NCBI RefSeq assembly: GCF_025420585.1
Contig: NZ_JAOEGB010000021.1
Location: 1-64,000, forward strand
Source of the DNA: Planotetraspora sp. A-T 1434
GTDB lineage: Bacteria > Actinomycetota > Actinomycetes > Streptosporangiales > Streptosporangiaceae
Reading direction: 5' to 3'
Length of the DNA stretch: 64,000 nucleotides
Shown here: positions 17,486 through 26,571 of the stretch, in pieces
Numbering within the stretch: position 1 is the first letter of the stretch
Layout of the letters: every line of letters begins with the position of its first letter
Program-made: the position numbers and the translations under genes
Notes under the pieces: generated by a model
What the model saw: only the letters and a program-made list of their open reading frames with translations
Databases searched by the model: none
Told to the model about the DNA's origin: nothing

Positions 17486-18118
17486 TCAGGCGACGCCGCG
17501 TGGGCGGAACTGGATGCTGATCCGCGCCCCGGCGACCCGTGTGCTCTTGGGGATGGCGTGTTCCCAGGTCCGCTGGCAGCTACCGCCCATCACGAGGAGG
17601 TCGCCGTGGCCGACCTCGTGACGCAGCGTGGGGCCTCCGCCGCCACGCGGCCGGAGCATCAGGTTGCGCGGCGTGCCGATCGAGACGATCGCCACCATCG
17701 TGTCCTCCGTACTGCCGCGCCCGATGGTGTCGCCGTGCCAGGCGACGCTGTCCCGGCCGTCGCGGTAGAGGCACATCCCGGCCGTGCGGAACGGCTCGCC
17801 CAGCTCCTCGGCGTAGTGGGCGTTGAGCGCGTCCCGCGCCACCTCCACCACACCGTCCGGAAGGGGCTCTCCCTCGTCGTAGAACTTCAGCAGCCGGGGG
17901 ACATCCACCATCCGGTCGTACATGTGCCGCCTCTCGGCATGCCAGGGCACCACATCGAGCAAGCGGTCGAACAGCGCGTCCGACCCGGAGATCCAACCCC
18001 GCCGCACATCGATCCAGGCTCCGTGATCGAGCAGGGTCCGCTTCACCGTGGGCCCCAGAGGGCCCACGCAGGTCTCATCGCGCCAGTCCAGCAGCGAACC
18101 CTGGAACAGGCTTTCCAT
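17486..18118 (-). CDS. alkB: AlkB-type 2-oxoglutarate/Fe(II) dioxygenase
   Basis: Repairs N-alkylated bases in single-stranded DNA or RNA by oxidative demethylation. The protein has 210 residues. Iron ligands are His128 and Asp130 (AWHGDTIGRG) and His187 (TWEHAIPKS); Arg199 and Arg205 (ARISIQFRPR) bind 2-oxoglutarate. VSIGTPRNLMLRPRGGG is the usual core strand pair. ATG 18118 gives the natural N-terminus MESLFQGSLLDW; the longer frame to 18301 overlaps the next gene's 3' end. The neighbouring monooxygenase stop lies 41 bp upstream, so the two may be cotranscribed. Confidence 0.88.
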   Translation of the reverse strand: MESLFQGSLLDWRDETCVGPLGPTVKRTLLDHGAWIDVRRGWISGSDALFDRLLDVVPWHAERRHMYDRMVDVPRLLKFYDEGEPLPDGVVEVARDALNAHYAEELGEPFRTAGMCLYRDGRDSVAWHGDTIGRGSTEDTMVAIVSIGTPRNLMLRPRGGGGPTLRHEVGHGDLLVMGGSCQRTWEHAIPKSTRVAGARISIQFRPRGVA

Positions 18119-18159
18119 AGGCTCAGTGTACGACGTCCATTCGCACACATATTCGATCT

Positions 18160-19359
18160 TCAGGTGTAGTCCTTCAGCGTGATGGCGCTCGCCGTCTTCC
18201 GGACCCCCTTGGCGATCAAGCCCTTCCACGGCACGTACGGCAGGAGCCGGTAGTTCGTGTTCATGAACCAGGCGATGAAGCGGTTCTCCGGGACCATCCA
18301 CCTGCTGACCCCCTCCCCCTGCTTCTGGCAGCCCCTGGCGTAGTCGCGCATCGCCTCCTCATAGCGGGCGAACGCGGTGCGATGGTCGCCCCCGGCCTCC
18401 GCCAGCTCCCCCGCGAGGACGTACGCCGCGACGATGGCGAGGCCGGTGCCCATGCCCGACAGCGGCGAGGCGCAGTAGGCGGCGTCTCCGAGCAGCACCA
18501 CCCGCCCCGTGGACCACCGGTCCATGTGGACCTGGCTGACCGAGTCGAAGTAGAAGTCGGAGGCGTCACGCATGTCCCGCAGCAGCCGGGGAGTCTCCCA
18601 TCCCACCCCGGCGAACGCCTCAGCGAGGATCTTCTTCTGCTGCGCGACGTCCCGGCGGTCATAGGCCAGCGACGGCGAGCCGAAGTAGAACAGCGCCTTG
18701 GCCTCGGTGTTCTTCCGGGCGCTGTACATGGCGACGAGCTTCCCCGGCGTGCCGTAGGCGTGCCCGGCGTAGTCGAGCCCGAGGTGGTTGGCGGTCGTGA
18801 AGATCGCGCAGTAGAGCCCCAGATCCTTGACGAACCGCGACTCGGGGCCGAAGGCGAGCGCGCGCACGTTGGAGTGCAGGCCGTCGGCCCCCACCACCAG
18901 GTCGAACCTGCGCGGCGCGCCCCGCTCGAAGGTGACGTCGACACCGTAGGCGGTCTCCGAGATGGAGGTGATCGAGTCGTCGAAGATGTACTCGACGTCG
19001 TCCCTGGTCGCGTCGTACAGGATGCGCGCGAGGTCGCCCCGCAGGATCTCGACGTCGCCGCTGAAGAGGTCGGCGGGCATGCTCGCGATCTGCCTGCCGT
19101 CCTCGTTGACGTATGACATCGCGCCCATGTTCGTCGCGACGCGCTTGATCTCGTCGAGGATCCCCATGCGCTCCAGCACGGTCAGGTGGGCCTCGCCGCG
19201 GAAGTCGACCGCGTAGCCGCCGTCGCGGAGAGCGGGCGCCCGCTCCACCACGGTGGGGGTGAAGCCGTGGCGGCGCAGCCAGTAGGCCAGCGCGGGGCCG
19301 GCGACGCTCGCCCCGGAGATCAGGATGTTCGCGTTCGTGTGGCGCTCTGTGGTGTCCAT
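18160..19359 (-). CDS. FAD-dependent monooxygenase, TetX/UbiH-like
   Basis: Aromatic hydroxylase-type flavoprotein of 399 residues. The dinucleotide fold is near the N-terminus (ILISGASVAGPALAYWLRRHG), the DG motif is VVGADGLHSNVRA, and the GD motif is VVLLGDAAYCASPLSGMGTGLA. Similar enzymes hydroxylate phenolic metabolites or inactivate tetracyclines and rifamycins; the substrate here is unknown. It is followed on the same strand by alkB and preceded by the AfsR-type regulator (46-bp gap), which could control it. Confidence 0.88.
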   Translation of the reverse strand: MDTTERHTNANILISGASVAGPALAYWLRRHGFTPTVVERAPALRDGGYAVDFRGEAHLTVLERMGILDEIKRVATNMGAMSYVNEDGRQIASMPADLFSGDVEILRGDLARILYDATRDDVEYIFDDSITSISETAYGVDVTFERGAPRRFDLVVGADGLHSNVRALAFGPESRFVKDLGLYCAIFTTANHLGLDYAGHAYGTPGKLVAMYSARKNTEAKALFYFGSPSLAYDRRDVAQQKKILAEAFAGVGWETPRLLRDMRDASDFYFDSVSQVHMDRWSTGRVVLLGDAAYCASPLSGMGTGLAIVAAYVLAGELAEAGGDHRTAFARYEEAMRDYARGCQKQGEGVSRWMVPENRFIAWFMNTNYRLLPYVPWKGLIAKGVRKTASAITLKDYT

Positions 19360-19405
19360 GACTCAGACCTTCGCGGAGGGCGCTCACCGCGCGCTCACCG
19401 CGGAC

Positions 19406-22400
19406 TCACCGGCCCTCACCGAACCCCGGACCTGCGGAGCCGAGATCGATGACAGCGCTGATGGGCGAGGCCAGGATGACGGCGTCCGGCACACCCGCGA
19501 GGCGGAGCGCGTCCTCCGGGGCCAGCCGCATCCCTTTCCGGTACGCCTCGCCGTACGGCGACTCGCCCAGGATCGCCTGGGCCGCGGCGGCCACCCGCGC
19601 CGCCTCGGGATCGCTGCCGGTGGCGACGCCCCGCAGGGCCGTGGCGGCCCCGAGGAGCTCGGCGGCCGACACGGCGTCGCCCTCCGCGAGCGCCACTCCC
19701 GCCAGGGCCTCGACCGCACGCGCGCTCCCCGGGAGCGGCCCCACGGTCACCACGACCTCGACGGCCTGCCGGTACCGGTCCCGCGCCTCGGCGAGGTCGC
19801 CGCTGGCCTCGGCCACCTTGCCGAGCCCGATGAGCGCGCCCGCCCGGTTTCCCACACTCTTGACCCAGTGCGGGTCGAAGCGCTCCAGCGCCTCCTCATA
19901 CAGCCGTGCCGCCTCCGGCAGGTCGCCCTCCTGGCGAGCGATGTCGCCGAGACCGCGCAGCGCCGCCGCCAGGTAGGTGAGGCTTCCGGCGCGCCGGGCG
20001 ATCTCGGCCGCCTTCTCGTAGTCGGCCCGCGCCCCGGCGAGATCGCCCCCGTCCACATCACCACCGCCCATATCAACACGGGCCGAGCCGCCGCGAGAGC
20101 GGTAGTCTCCCCGGTTGACGAGCAGGTCGGGGAGGTCCTCGACGGCGCCCAGCTCCTCGGTGAGGGTGAGCGCCTCGTCGATCAGGGTGATCGCCCTCGT
20201 GGCGTCGCCGCAGATGTCCGCCACCGTGGCCAGCGCGTCAAGGGCGAACGCCGTACCCCACCGGTCGCCGAGTGAGCGAAAGACGTCGGCCGCCATGGCG
20301 AACTGCCGCTCGGCCTGCGCGAAGTCACCCGCGGCGAACTGGGGGTATCCCCACGAGAGCTCAACGAGGGCCCTTTCCCAGGGATCGGGCCCGGCGCCCC
20401 CTCGGGTCATCACGGAGAGCGCCACGGACGGGTCGCCCTCCCCAGCGGTCAGCATCGGCCACAGCAGCGTGATGATGGGGTGGCGGTGCCCCCGGTCAGG
20501 TGCGACGACGAGCCGCTCGGCCACCTGCCGGCTCCGGTTCCACGCCTTCCGTCCGGCCGCGCTCGCCGCCGCGGTGAGCGCGCAGAAGACGTACTCCTCC
20601 CCCAGCCCCGGCGGCGGCTCGGTGCCGACCAGGTCGAGGAGCGCCACGGCCTGTCCCGTCGCCCAGGTGCGCAGGCCCCGGATCCAGAGGTACGACGACA
20701 GCGACGCCAGGAGTCTCAGCCCCAGCTCGGCCTCCCCGGCGTCGACGGCCCAGCGCAGCGCGGCCTGGAGGTTCTCGTGCTCGGCGGCGAGGATCTCCAG
20801 CCACTGGATCTGCTCGGAACGGCGCAGGCGTGGGCCGGCGTCCTCCGCGAGAGCGAGGAAGTGCTCCGCGTGCGCCCGCCGTACGGCGTCGGACTCGCCG
20901 GCGGCGTCGAGCTGCTCGGCGCAGTACGCGCGGATCGTCTCCAGCATGCGGAAACGCCCGTTGCCGACCTCGACGAGCGACTTGTCGGCGAGCGAATCGA
21001 GCACATCCTCGGCGCCGGGGACGGCGCACACGCGCTCCGCCGCCTCGGCCGTCGCGCCGCCGGAGAAGACGGTGAGACGCCGCGCCATCACCTGTTCGTC
21101 CTCGGACAGCAGGTCCCAGCTCCATGCCACGACCGCGCGCAACGTCTGGTGCCGTGCCTGTGCCGTACGGCTGCCGCGCGACAGCAGGCGAAACCGGTCG
21201 CCCAGGCGGGCGGCCAGCTCGGCGGCGTCGTGCGTGCGCATGCGCGCCGCCGCGAGCTCGATGGCCAGCGGCAGGCCGTCGAGAGCCCGGCAGACGTGCC
21301 GTACGGCGTCGGCGTTGGAGTCGTCCACGGCGAAGCCCGGCCGTACGGCGGCGGCCCGGTCGGCGAACAGCCGCGCCGCCGCGGAGGGGGACAGCGCGCG
21401 GACGGGCCACAGATTCTCGCCGGTGATGCCGAGCGGCTCCCGGCTCGTGGCCAGGACGCGGAGGTTGCGGCAGCCGGCGAGCAGCCGTTCGGCGAGCGCC
21501 GCGGCGGCCTCGACGACGTGCTCGCAGTTGTCGAGGACGAGCAGCAGCGGGCGGTCGGCCAGCGCCGCGACCAGCCGGGAGGCGGGCGTCGTCTCGCCCG
21601 GCAACGCGAGGAGGCCGCCCTCCCGCAGGCCGAGCGCGCCCAGCACGGCCTGCGCCACCTCCGGCCCCCCTCCGCGCCTGGGCAGGTCGCGCAGCGGCGC
21701 CAGCTCGACGAAGCACACGTCGGGCTCCCGGCCGGCCACCTCGATCGACAGCCGGGTCTTCCCCGCGCCACCGGGGCCGAGCAGCGTCACGAGCCGGGTC
21801 GTCGCCAGCAGCTCCCCGACCCGGGCGAGGTCGTCCGCACGGCCGACGAAGCTGGTGAGCTGCGCCGGAAGCGACGGCGGCTCGAACAACCGGTCGCCCC
21901 GCAACAACGCCTGGTGGATCTCGGCCAGCTCGGCGGAGGGGTCGGCGCCGAGCTCGTCGGCCAGGAGCCGCCTGGTCTCCTCGAACACCACGAGGGCCTC
22001 GGCCTGCCTGCCGTCGGCCTGGAGGGCCCGCATGAGTAGCCCGCGCAGCCGTTCCCGCAGCGGATGGCGGCCGGCCAGCTCCTGGAGCTCCGGAACGACG
22101 GCCCGGTGCTCCCCGAGCTGGAGATCCGCCTCGATCCGGTCCTCGAGCGCGGCCAGCCTGTGCTCCTCCAGGCGTACGATCTCGGCCTGGATCGAGTCGC
22201 CCTCGCCGGGGCCCGCCGCCCTGGAGCCCTGGCCGGCGTCGGCGAGCGCGGGTCCCCGCCACAGGGCGAGCGCCTCGCGGAGCAGGGCGGCGGCCTCTCC
22301 CGGCCTGCCGTTCCGAAGGGCGTGCCGTCCCGCGTCGGCGAGCCGCTCGAAGCGATGGGCGTCGACGTCGCCGGGATCGACCGCGAGCCGATATCCGCCG

Positions 22401-22651
22401 GGAGCGAGCTCGATCGGCGCGTGGTGCCTCAACGCCTGGCGGAGCCTGGACACCTGCGACTGCAGGGCGTGCGCGGCTCCGCTCGTGGCCTGCTCGCCGT
22501 ACAGGTCGTGGACGAGGCGGTCGGCGGTGACCACCTCGCCCGGGCGGACGAGCAGCAGAGCCAGCAGCGCGCGCCGGGTCGCACCGCCGATGGGCGCCTC
22601 GCTCCCGTCGTCATGCCATGCCCGGGTTGTGCCGAGGATCCCGAATCGCAT
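19406..22651 (-). CDS. AfsR/SARP-type regulator with ATPase and TPR domains
   Basis: Transcription factor of 1081 residues. An OmpR-like winged helix (FGILGTTRAW to GYRLAVD, residues 1-85) is followed by a bacterial activator (BTAD) domain to about 245, then an NB-ARC-like ATPase (Walker A LLGPGGAGKTRLS, Walker B LLLVLDNCEHV, and ATSREPLGI), and C-terminal TPR repeats (ALRGLGDIARQEGDLPEAARLYEEAL). Such proteins activate secondary-metabolism and oxidoreductase genes by binding direct repeats. ATG 22651 is chosen over 22681 because it begins the DNA-binding domain. Neighbours P450 and TetX-like monooxygenase are plausible targets. Confidence 0.88.
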   Translation of the reverse strand: MRFGILGTTRAWHDDGSEAPIGGATRRALLALLLVRPGEVVTADRLVHDLYGEQATSGAAHALQSQVSRLRQALRHHAPIELAPGGYRLAVDPGDVDAHRFERLADAGRHALRNGRPGEAAALLREALALWRGPALADAGQGSRAAGPGEGDSIQAEIVRLEEHRLAALEDRIEADLQLGEHRAVVPELQELAGRHPLRERLRGLLMRALQADGRQAEALVVFEETRRLLADELGADPSAELAEIHQALLRGDRLFEPPSLPAQLTSFVGRADDLARVGELLATTRLVTLLGPGGAGKTRLSIEVAGREPDVCFVELAPLRDLPRRGGGPEVAQAVLGALGLREGGLLALPGETTPASRLVAALADRPLLLVLDNCEHVVEAAAALAERLLAGCRNLRVLATSREPLGITGENLWPVRALSPSAAARLFADRAAAVRPGFAVDDSNADAVRHVCRALDGLPLAIELAAARMRTHDAAELAARLGDRFRLLSRGSRTAQARHQTLRAVVAWSWDLLSEDEQVMARRLTVFSGGATAEAAERVCAVPGAEDVLDSLADKSLVEVGNGRFRMLETIRAYCAEQLDAAGESDAVRRAHAEHFLALAEDAGPRLRRSEQIQWLEILAAEHENLQAALRWAVDAGEAELGLRLLASLSSYLWIRGLRTWATGQAVALLDLVGTEPPPGLGEEYVFCALTAAASAAGRKAWNRSRQVAERLVVAPDRGHRHPIITLLWPMLTAGEGDPSVALSVMTRGGAGPDPWERALVELSWGYPQFAAGDFAQAERQFAMAADVFRSLGDRWGTAFALDALATVADICGDATRAITLIDEALTLTEELGAVEDLPDLLVNRGDYRSRGGSARVDMGGGDVDGGDLAGARADYEKAAEIARRAGSLTYLAAALRGLGDIARQEGDLPEAARLYEEALERFDPHWVKSVGNRAGALIGLGKVAEASGDLAEARDRYRQAVEVVVTVGPLPGSARAVEALAGVALAEGDAVSAAELLGAATALRGVATGSDPEAARVAAAAQAILGESPYGEAYRKGMRLAPEDALRLAGVPDAVILASPISAVIDLGSAGPGFGEGR

Positions 22652-22702
22652 GGTGGTGATTCTGTCGGATGGCCCGGCCACGCCGGGACGGCCGCAGGGG
22701 CA

Positions 22703-23878
22703 CTACCAGGTGACGGGGAGCTCGGCGAACCCGCCGGTGAGCCGGTCGGAGCGCGGCTTGAGCTGCTCGTACGGCACAGCCAGGCGCAGCGTGGGGAAGC
22801 GCTGGAACAGCGAGGAGAACACGGCCCCCAGCTCCACCCGGGCGAGGCTCGCCCCGAGGCAGTAATGCATCGCGTAGCCGAATCCGACGTGCGGCTCGGC
22901 GTTCTCCCGGGCGATGTCGAAATGCTCGGCGTCGGGATAGACGCGCTCGTCCCGGTTGGCCGCGATCGTGGCCAGCATCAGGACCTCGCCGGCCTTGATG
23001 GTCACTCCGCCGATCTCGACGTCCTCATGCGCGTACCGGATGATTCCATGCTCGCTGGGGGCGGCCACCCGCAGGATCTCCTCCACGGCGGTGGAGACGA
23101 GAGAGGGGTCGCGGAGAAGCGCGTCCCGCTGCTCGGGGTTGCGCAGGAACAGCAGCACGCCCTGGTCGATCTGGTTGACGGTCGTCTCGTGCCCGGCGAA
23201 CAGCAGTCCCGCGGCGATCCGGGCGACGTCCTCCTCGGGCAGGTCGGCCGCCGCCAGGTCGGAGTACACGTCCTCGCCCGGCCGCTCGCGCTTGGCCTGA
23301 ACGATGGCGTAGGAATACGCGCGCAACTCCGCCTGCGCGGCGGCGGAACGCTCCCCATCGTCCAGGTCGGCCATGTCGTCGGCCATCGCCCGGAACCTCT
23401 CCCGATCCTCGTACGGCACGCCGAGCAGCTCGCAGATCACCTGCATGGGCAGCGGCACGGAGAACCGCTCGTGCAGGTCGGCCGGCGGCCCCTGCTCGGC
23501 CAGGCCATCCAGCAGGTCGTCGATCAGAAGCCGGACCCGGTCCGAGAGGCTGCGCATGCGGCGCGCCGAGAAGGCGGGGGTGAGCAGCCGCCGCATCCGC
23601 TGGTGGACTTCCCGCTCGGTCTCATAGTCGCCGATCGGGCCGCCCAGCAGCGCGCTGTTCGACAGCCGGGGAGCCGACTCGGGGGTGGGGTGCGACCGGC
23701 CGAACCGCGCGTCCGCGAACACCTGTCTGATCTCGTCGTACCCCGTGACCAGCCATGCCTCGTCCCCCGTCCGGGTCAGAACCTTGGCGATGGGCTCCTC
23801 GGCACGCAGCTCGCCGAACTCCGGCGAGATCTCCAGCAGGTCGTTCCGGTCGAACGGCAACTGCCTGAGTTCCGTCAT
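22703..23878 (-). CDS. Cytochrome P450
   Basis: Heme monooxygenase of 391 residues. The I-helix is LLFAGHETTVNQ, the K-helix ExxR is EEILR, and the heme loop VGFGYAMHYCLGASLARVE carries Cys340. It resembles soluble actinobacterial P450s acting on secondary metabolites or xenobiotics, needing external ferredoxin and reductase; none is encoded alongside. ATG 23878 follows AAAGGA; the upstream in-frame start at 23920 lacks a site. The next gene downstream, on the same strand, is the AfsR-type regulator 51 bp away. Confidence 0.93.
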   Translation of the reverse strand: MTELRQLPFDRNDLLEISPEFGELRAEEPIAKVLTRTGDEAWLVTGYDEIRQVFADARFGRSHPTPESAPRLSNSALLGGPIGDYETEREVHQRMRRLLTPAFSARRMRSLSDRVRLLIDDLLDGLAEQGPPADLHERFSVPLPMQVICELLGVPYEDRERFRAMADDMADLDDGERSAAAQAELRAYSYAIVQAKRERPGEDVYSDLAAADLPEEDVARIAAGLLFAGHETTVNQIDQGVLLFLRNPEQRDALLRDPSLVSTAVEEILRVAAPSEHGIIRYAHEDVEIGGVTIKAGEVLMLATIAANRDERVYPDAEHFDIARENAEPHVGFGYAMHYCLGASLARVELGAVFSSLFQRFPTLRLAVPYEQLKPRSDRLTGGFAELPVTW

Positions 23879-24203
23879 GTCAGGATTCCTTTCAGAAAGC
23901 CCCCCGACTGACGGTCTCACCGGAAATTGTGCGCGGCAAGCCTCCCTGTCCGCTTCAGGACGTGACGTCCTCAGGAGTTCTCAGTGCTGACCTCGTCGCG
24001 GTTGCCGCGGTGAGGCGAACCTCAACCCGGCTGCGAGCCGGTCTGGTGGGCGCCCGCCGAGGCTGGATCCGACGATTTCCCGGTCCCATGGAGAGCCATC
24101 TAATGGACAGCTATCTATGAGCGCGTGGGATTTCCCCCATAATCCGCCGGGGATCTGACGACCGGGCGTTTCCGGCCCCCATCCCGTCCGGAAGGTGAAT
24201 GTC
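23879..24203. promoter_or_regulatory. Divergent spacer between P450 and lipase
   Basis: This 325-bp gap carries the promoters of two divergent genes. Its one conspicuous element is a 15-bp imperfect tandem duplication at 24088-24117. The GAAGG at 24191-24195 serves the lipase. No coding frame is credible. Confidence 0.5.
24088..24117. repeat. 15-bp direct tandem repeat, possible activator site
   Basis: ATGGAGAGCCATCTA is followed directly by ATGGACAGCTATCTA (13 of 15 identical). It lies upstream of both the P450 (minus) and the lipase (plus). Direct-repeat sites are the known target architecture of SARP/AfsR regulators, one of which is encoded nearby; the link is inference. It also resembles other 15-bp duplications in the window. 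Confidence 0.5.
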
Positions 24204-25580
24204 GTGGCAGAGACCGCCAGGCGCACCCCCCGTCAGACCGACAAAGCGGACCAGGGCACGAGGACGACCCCGAGCGCGATGGAGTCGGCGACCAGGGACG
24301 CCGCCGCGCGGGACCAGGGCATGCGAGCCCAGGCCACGCGCGAGACTGGCACGAGGGCCATGCCGCGGGCCGGGAAGGCGCCGCTCATGGGAGAGGTTCC
24401 CGTCTTGGAATGGGAGCGGAGACTGCGCGACGTGATGGCGGCCGGCGGCCTCTGGACCCGGGACACGCGCGCTCCCAGCTACGAGGAACTCCGGCCTTAC
24501 GGCCATCGCGAGACCTCCGGGTTCCCCGTCTACAAGGACCTGGAAGAGCGGCTTCTGCGCGCCGAGGACCATCCGGACCCGGTGATCGCCCACGTCCTGG
24601 CGACGTGCGCCGGATACGCCTATTCGGGAGCCGAGACGCTTTCGATGATCATGGCGAGGATGGGCCTGGCGGACAACAACTGCCGCGTGATCGCGTCAAC
24701 CGTCGACGCGATGCTCATCTGCTCCACGTCGTTCGTGATTCAGAGCAACAGCGGGCGGGTCGCCATCCTCTGCTACAGAGGAACCGAGCCCATGAATTTC
24801 GTCAACTGGCTGACCGACATCGACCTCGAACCGGAGCGGATGGGCTACCAGTTCGGAGATCCGTGCGCCACCGTGCACGCGGGTTTCTACCGCAATGTAC
24901 GGACCACCCGCTACGAGGTCATGAACGCTCTCAGGGACGCCTGTAACCGGCGATCCGTGCGCGTCCCACTGCCGAACGGGCTTTACGGCGCCGAGTTCCC
25001 CGGCATGCAGAACAATCTCGAAGCGCTGTACATCACCGGCCACAGTCTGGGCGGAGCCATGGCCGCGATGATGGGCGTGATGATGCGGCACGAGCGCAAG
25101 TACCGGGAGGAGTTCGCCGACCGGCTCAAGGCGGTGTACACGTTCGGCCAGCCCATGATCGGCGATCCCAGTTTCGCGGAGGCGTGCCAGAGGGACGACT
25201 TCCTGCGGGAGAAGACGATTCGATACGTCCACGACAGCGACATCGTCCCGAGCCTTCCCCCGACAACGTCCGGCCGGTTCAAGCATTTCGGCCGGGAATT
25301 CCAGTATCAGGTGCCCCATGTCCGGAACGGCCTGATGGACCTGCTCGGCCTACTCGGGTGCACCTACAACCCCAGAAAGGGCCACTGGGTGGCGAAGAAG
25401 TCTCCGACTCCGCAGATGCCCGGCGTTCTCGGCATCGCCCTGGGCGCGATGTCCTTCATATCCCGCAAATTCCAGGCGACTCGCTCGCTCCCGGTCATGT
25501 ACTCCTTCGAAGACCACTTTCCGCACCATTACATTTCGGCTCTGACCCCTTACGGCGTGGCCAACGAGTTCGGCGACTAG
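24204..25580 (+). CDS. Class 3 lipase family protein
   Basis: Alpha/beta-hydrolase of 458 residues. The Lipase_3 core shows the oxyanion-side RGTEPMNFVNWLTD, the nucleophile elbow ITGHSLGGAMA (Ser281 with this start), the acid DSDIVPSLPP and a late His in FPHHYI. No signal peptide: the first 65 residues are charged and Thr/Arg/Ala-rich, apparently disordered. GTG 24204 is favoured because GAAGG ends eight bases before it; GTG 24195 is an alternative. Probable function is hydrolysis of acylglycerols or phospholipids; location uncertain. Confidence 0.85.
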   Translation: MAETARRTPRQTDKADQGTRTTPSAMESATRDAAARDQGMRAQATRETGTRAMPRAGKAPLMGEVPVLEWERRLRDVMAAGGLWTRDTRAPSYEELRPYGHRETSGFPVYKDLEERLLRAEDHPDPVIAHVLATCAGYAYSGAETLSMIMARMGLADNNCRVIASTVDAMLICSTSFVIQSNSGRVAILCYRGTEPMNFVNWLTDIDLEPERMGYQFGDPCATVHAGFYRNVRTTRYEVMNALRDACNRRSVRVPLPNGLYGAEFPGMQNNLEALYITGHSLGGAMAAMMGVMMRHERKYREEFADRLKAVYTFGQPMIGDPSFAEACQRDDFLREKTIRYVHDSDIVPSLPPTTSGRFKHFGREFQYQVPHVRNGLMDLLGLLGCTYNPRKGHWVAKKSPTPQMPGVLGIALGAMSFISRKFQATRSLPVMYSFEDHFPHHYISALTPYGVANEFGD

Positions 25581-25611
25581 CGCGGCGTCAGCCGTCCCCA
25601 GAGACCGGACG

Positions 25612-25775
25612 TCATGGCCCCATGACGCTGGACGAGACTACCGCTACCAACGGATGGGATTCCGCCAGCAGGTAGAGCGCCAGCAGGTAGAGCGCGGCCA
25701 CGAAAGCACTGTGGCGAGAAGTTCCAGATAGCCCAGCACCAGTCCGGCGACGGCGGCTCGGGAGCGTCGTCGCCC
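25612..25775 (-). pseudogene. Possible frameshifted membrane-protein remnant
   Basis: On the minus strand one frame gives GRRRSRAAVAGLVLGYLELL down to about 25706, and a second frame then gives AFVAALYLLALYLLAESHPL and ends in SSSVMGP with TGA 25612. Together they would form two hydrophobic helices resembling the small DUF4190-type membrane proteins. No start codon with a good ribosome site is seen, and the frame changes once. The second helix contains a 15-bp duplication (25666-25695). Weakly supported. Confidence 0.25.
25666..25695. repeat. Perfect 15-bp tandem duplication
   Basis: CAGCAGGTAGAGCGC occurs twice back to back (25666-25680 and 25681-25695). On the minus strand it reads ALYLL-ALYLL. 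Confidence 0.9.
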
Positions 25776-25783
25776 CTGCTGCC

Positions 25784-26437
25784 ATGATCGAACCCATGGA
25801 TCTCCAACCGGGACAGGTCGTGCGCTGGAACCTGTACATCGGCGGCCATCTGAGCACGGCGACTCCCTTACGAGTGGTGGAGCACACGCCCGACGGTCTG
25901 CTCCTTTGGCTCGCGACCGGGTCACCCGTGTGGCGGGTCGATCTGCCGGGTGGAGTGCACCTGCGCGACCTGCCACCGCACGACCGGCCGGCCGGCGGCC
26001 ATCCCGTCAAGACCGACCGCTGGAGCCTGGGCGACGCGCTCATCTACCAACCCACCGGCGCGTCCCACGCGGTGTTCTGGTTCTACGCCGCCGACCTCGG
26101 CTTCCGCGGCTGGTACGTCAACCTGGAACGCCGGACCCGGCGTGGTGAAGACATCGACGTGGAGGACCTCGAACTCGACGTCACCGTGGCGCCGGACCGC
26201 AGTTGGCAGTGGAAGGACGAGCGCTCCTTCGCCGAGAAGACCGGCCATCCCGCCTACTGGAGCGCCGAGGAGGCGCATGCCATCCGTGCCGAAGGCCGCC
26301 ACGTCGCCGGTCTGGCCGAGGCGGGGGCCTTCCCCTTCGACGGTACGTGGTGCGACTTCGTGCCGCCGGCCTCGTGGGCCGTCCCGCCACTGCCTCCCGA
26401 GCCGGTATCCACCCTCCTCGCACCGGCCTGGCGGTAG
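25784..26437 (+). CDS. DUF402 family protein (FomD-like)
   Basis: Cytoplasmic protein of 217 residues. The DUF402 core is visible: WSLGDALIYQPTGASHAVFWFYAAD, GFRGWYVNLERRTRRGEDIDVEDLELDVTVAPD and WQWKDERSFAEKTGHP. Family members include nucleoside di/triphosphate phosphatases and FomD, which hydrolyses CMP-linked intermediates; conserved acidic residues (DVEDLELD) would hold metal. The exact substrate is unknown. ATG 25784 is used; ATG 25796 (MDLQPGQ) is equally possible. Confidence 0.8.
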   Translation: MIEPMDLQPGQVVRWNLYIGGHLSTATPLRVVEHTPDGLLLWLATGSPVWRVDLPGGVHLRDLPPHDRPAGGHPVKTDRWSLGDALIYQPTGASHAVFWFYAADLGFRGWYVNLERRTRRGEDIDVEDLELDVTVAPDRSWQWKDERSFAEKTGHPAYWSAEEAHAIRAEGRHVAGLAEAGAFPFDGTWCDFVPPASWAVPPLPPEPVSTLLAPAWR

Positions 26438-26571
26438 CCGTACGGTGCGGGTCGCCGAGGGAGCGGGCGATATCGGACTGGCGGTCGGGGCGGACAGATG
26501 ACACCGTGAGACCGTGTCCGGCGGGACCCCGGCTAAGTAAGGACTCAGGCGGATACGCCACGGAGGATCGG

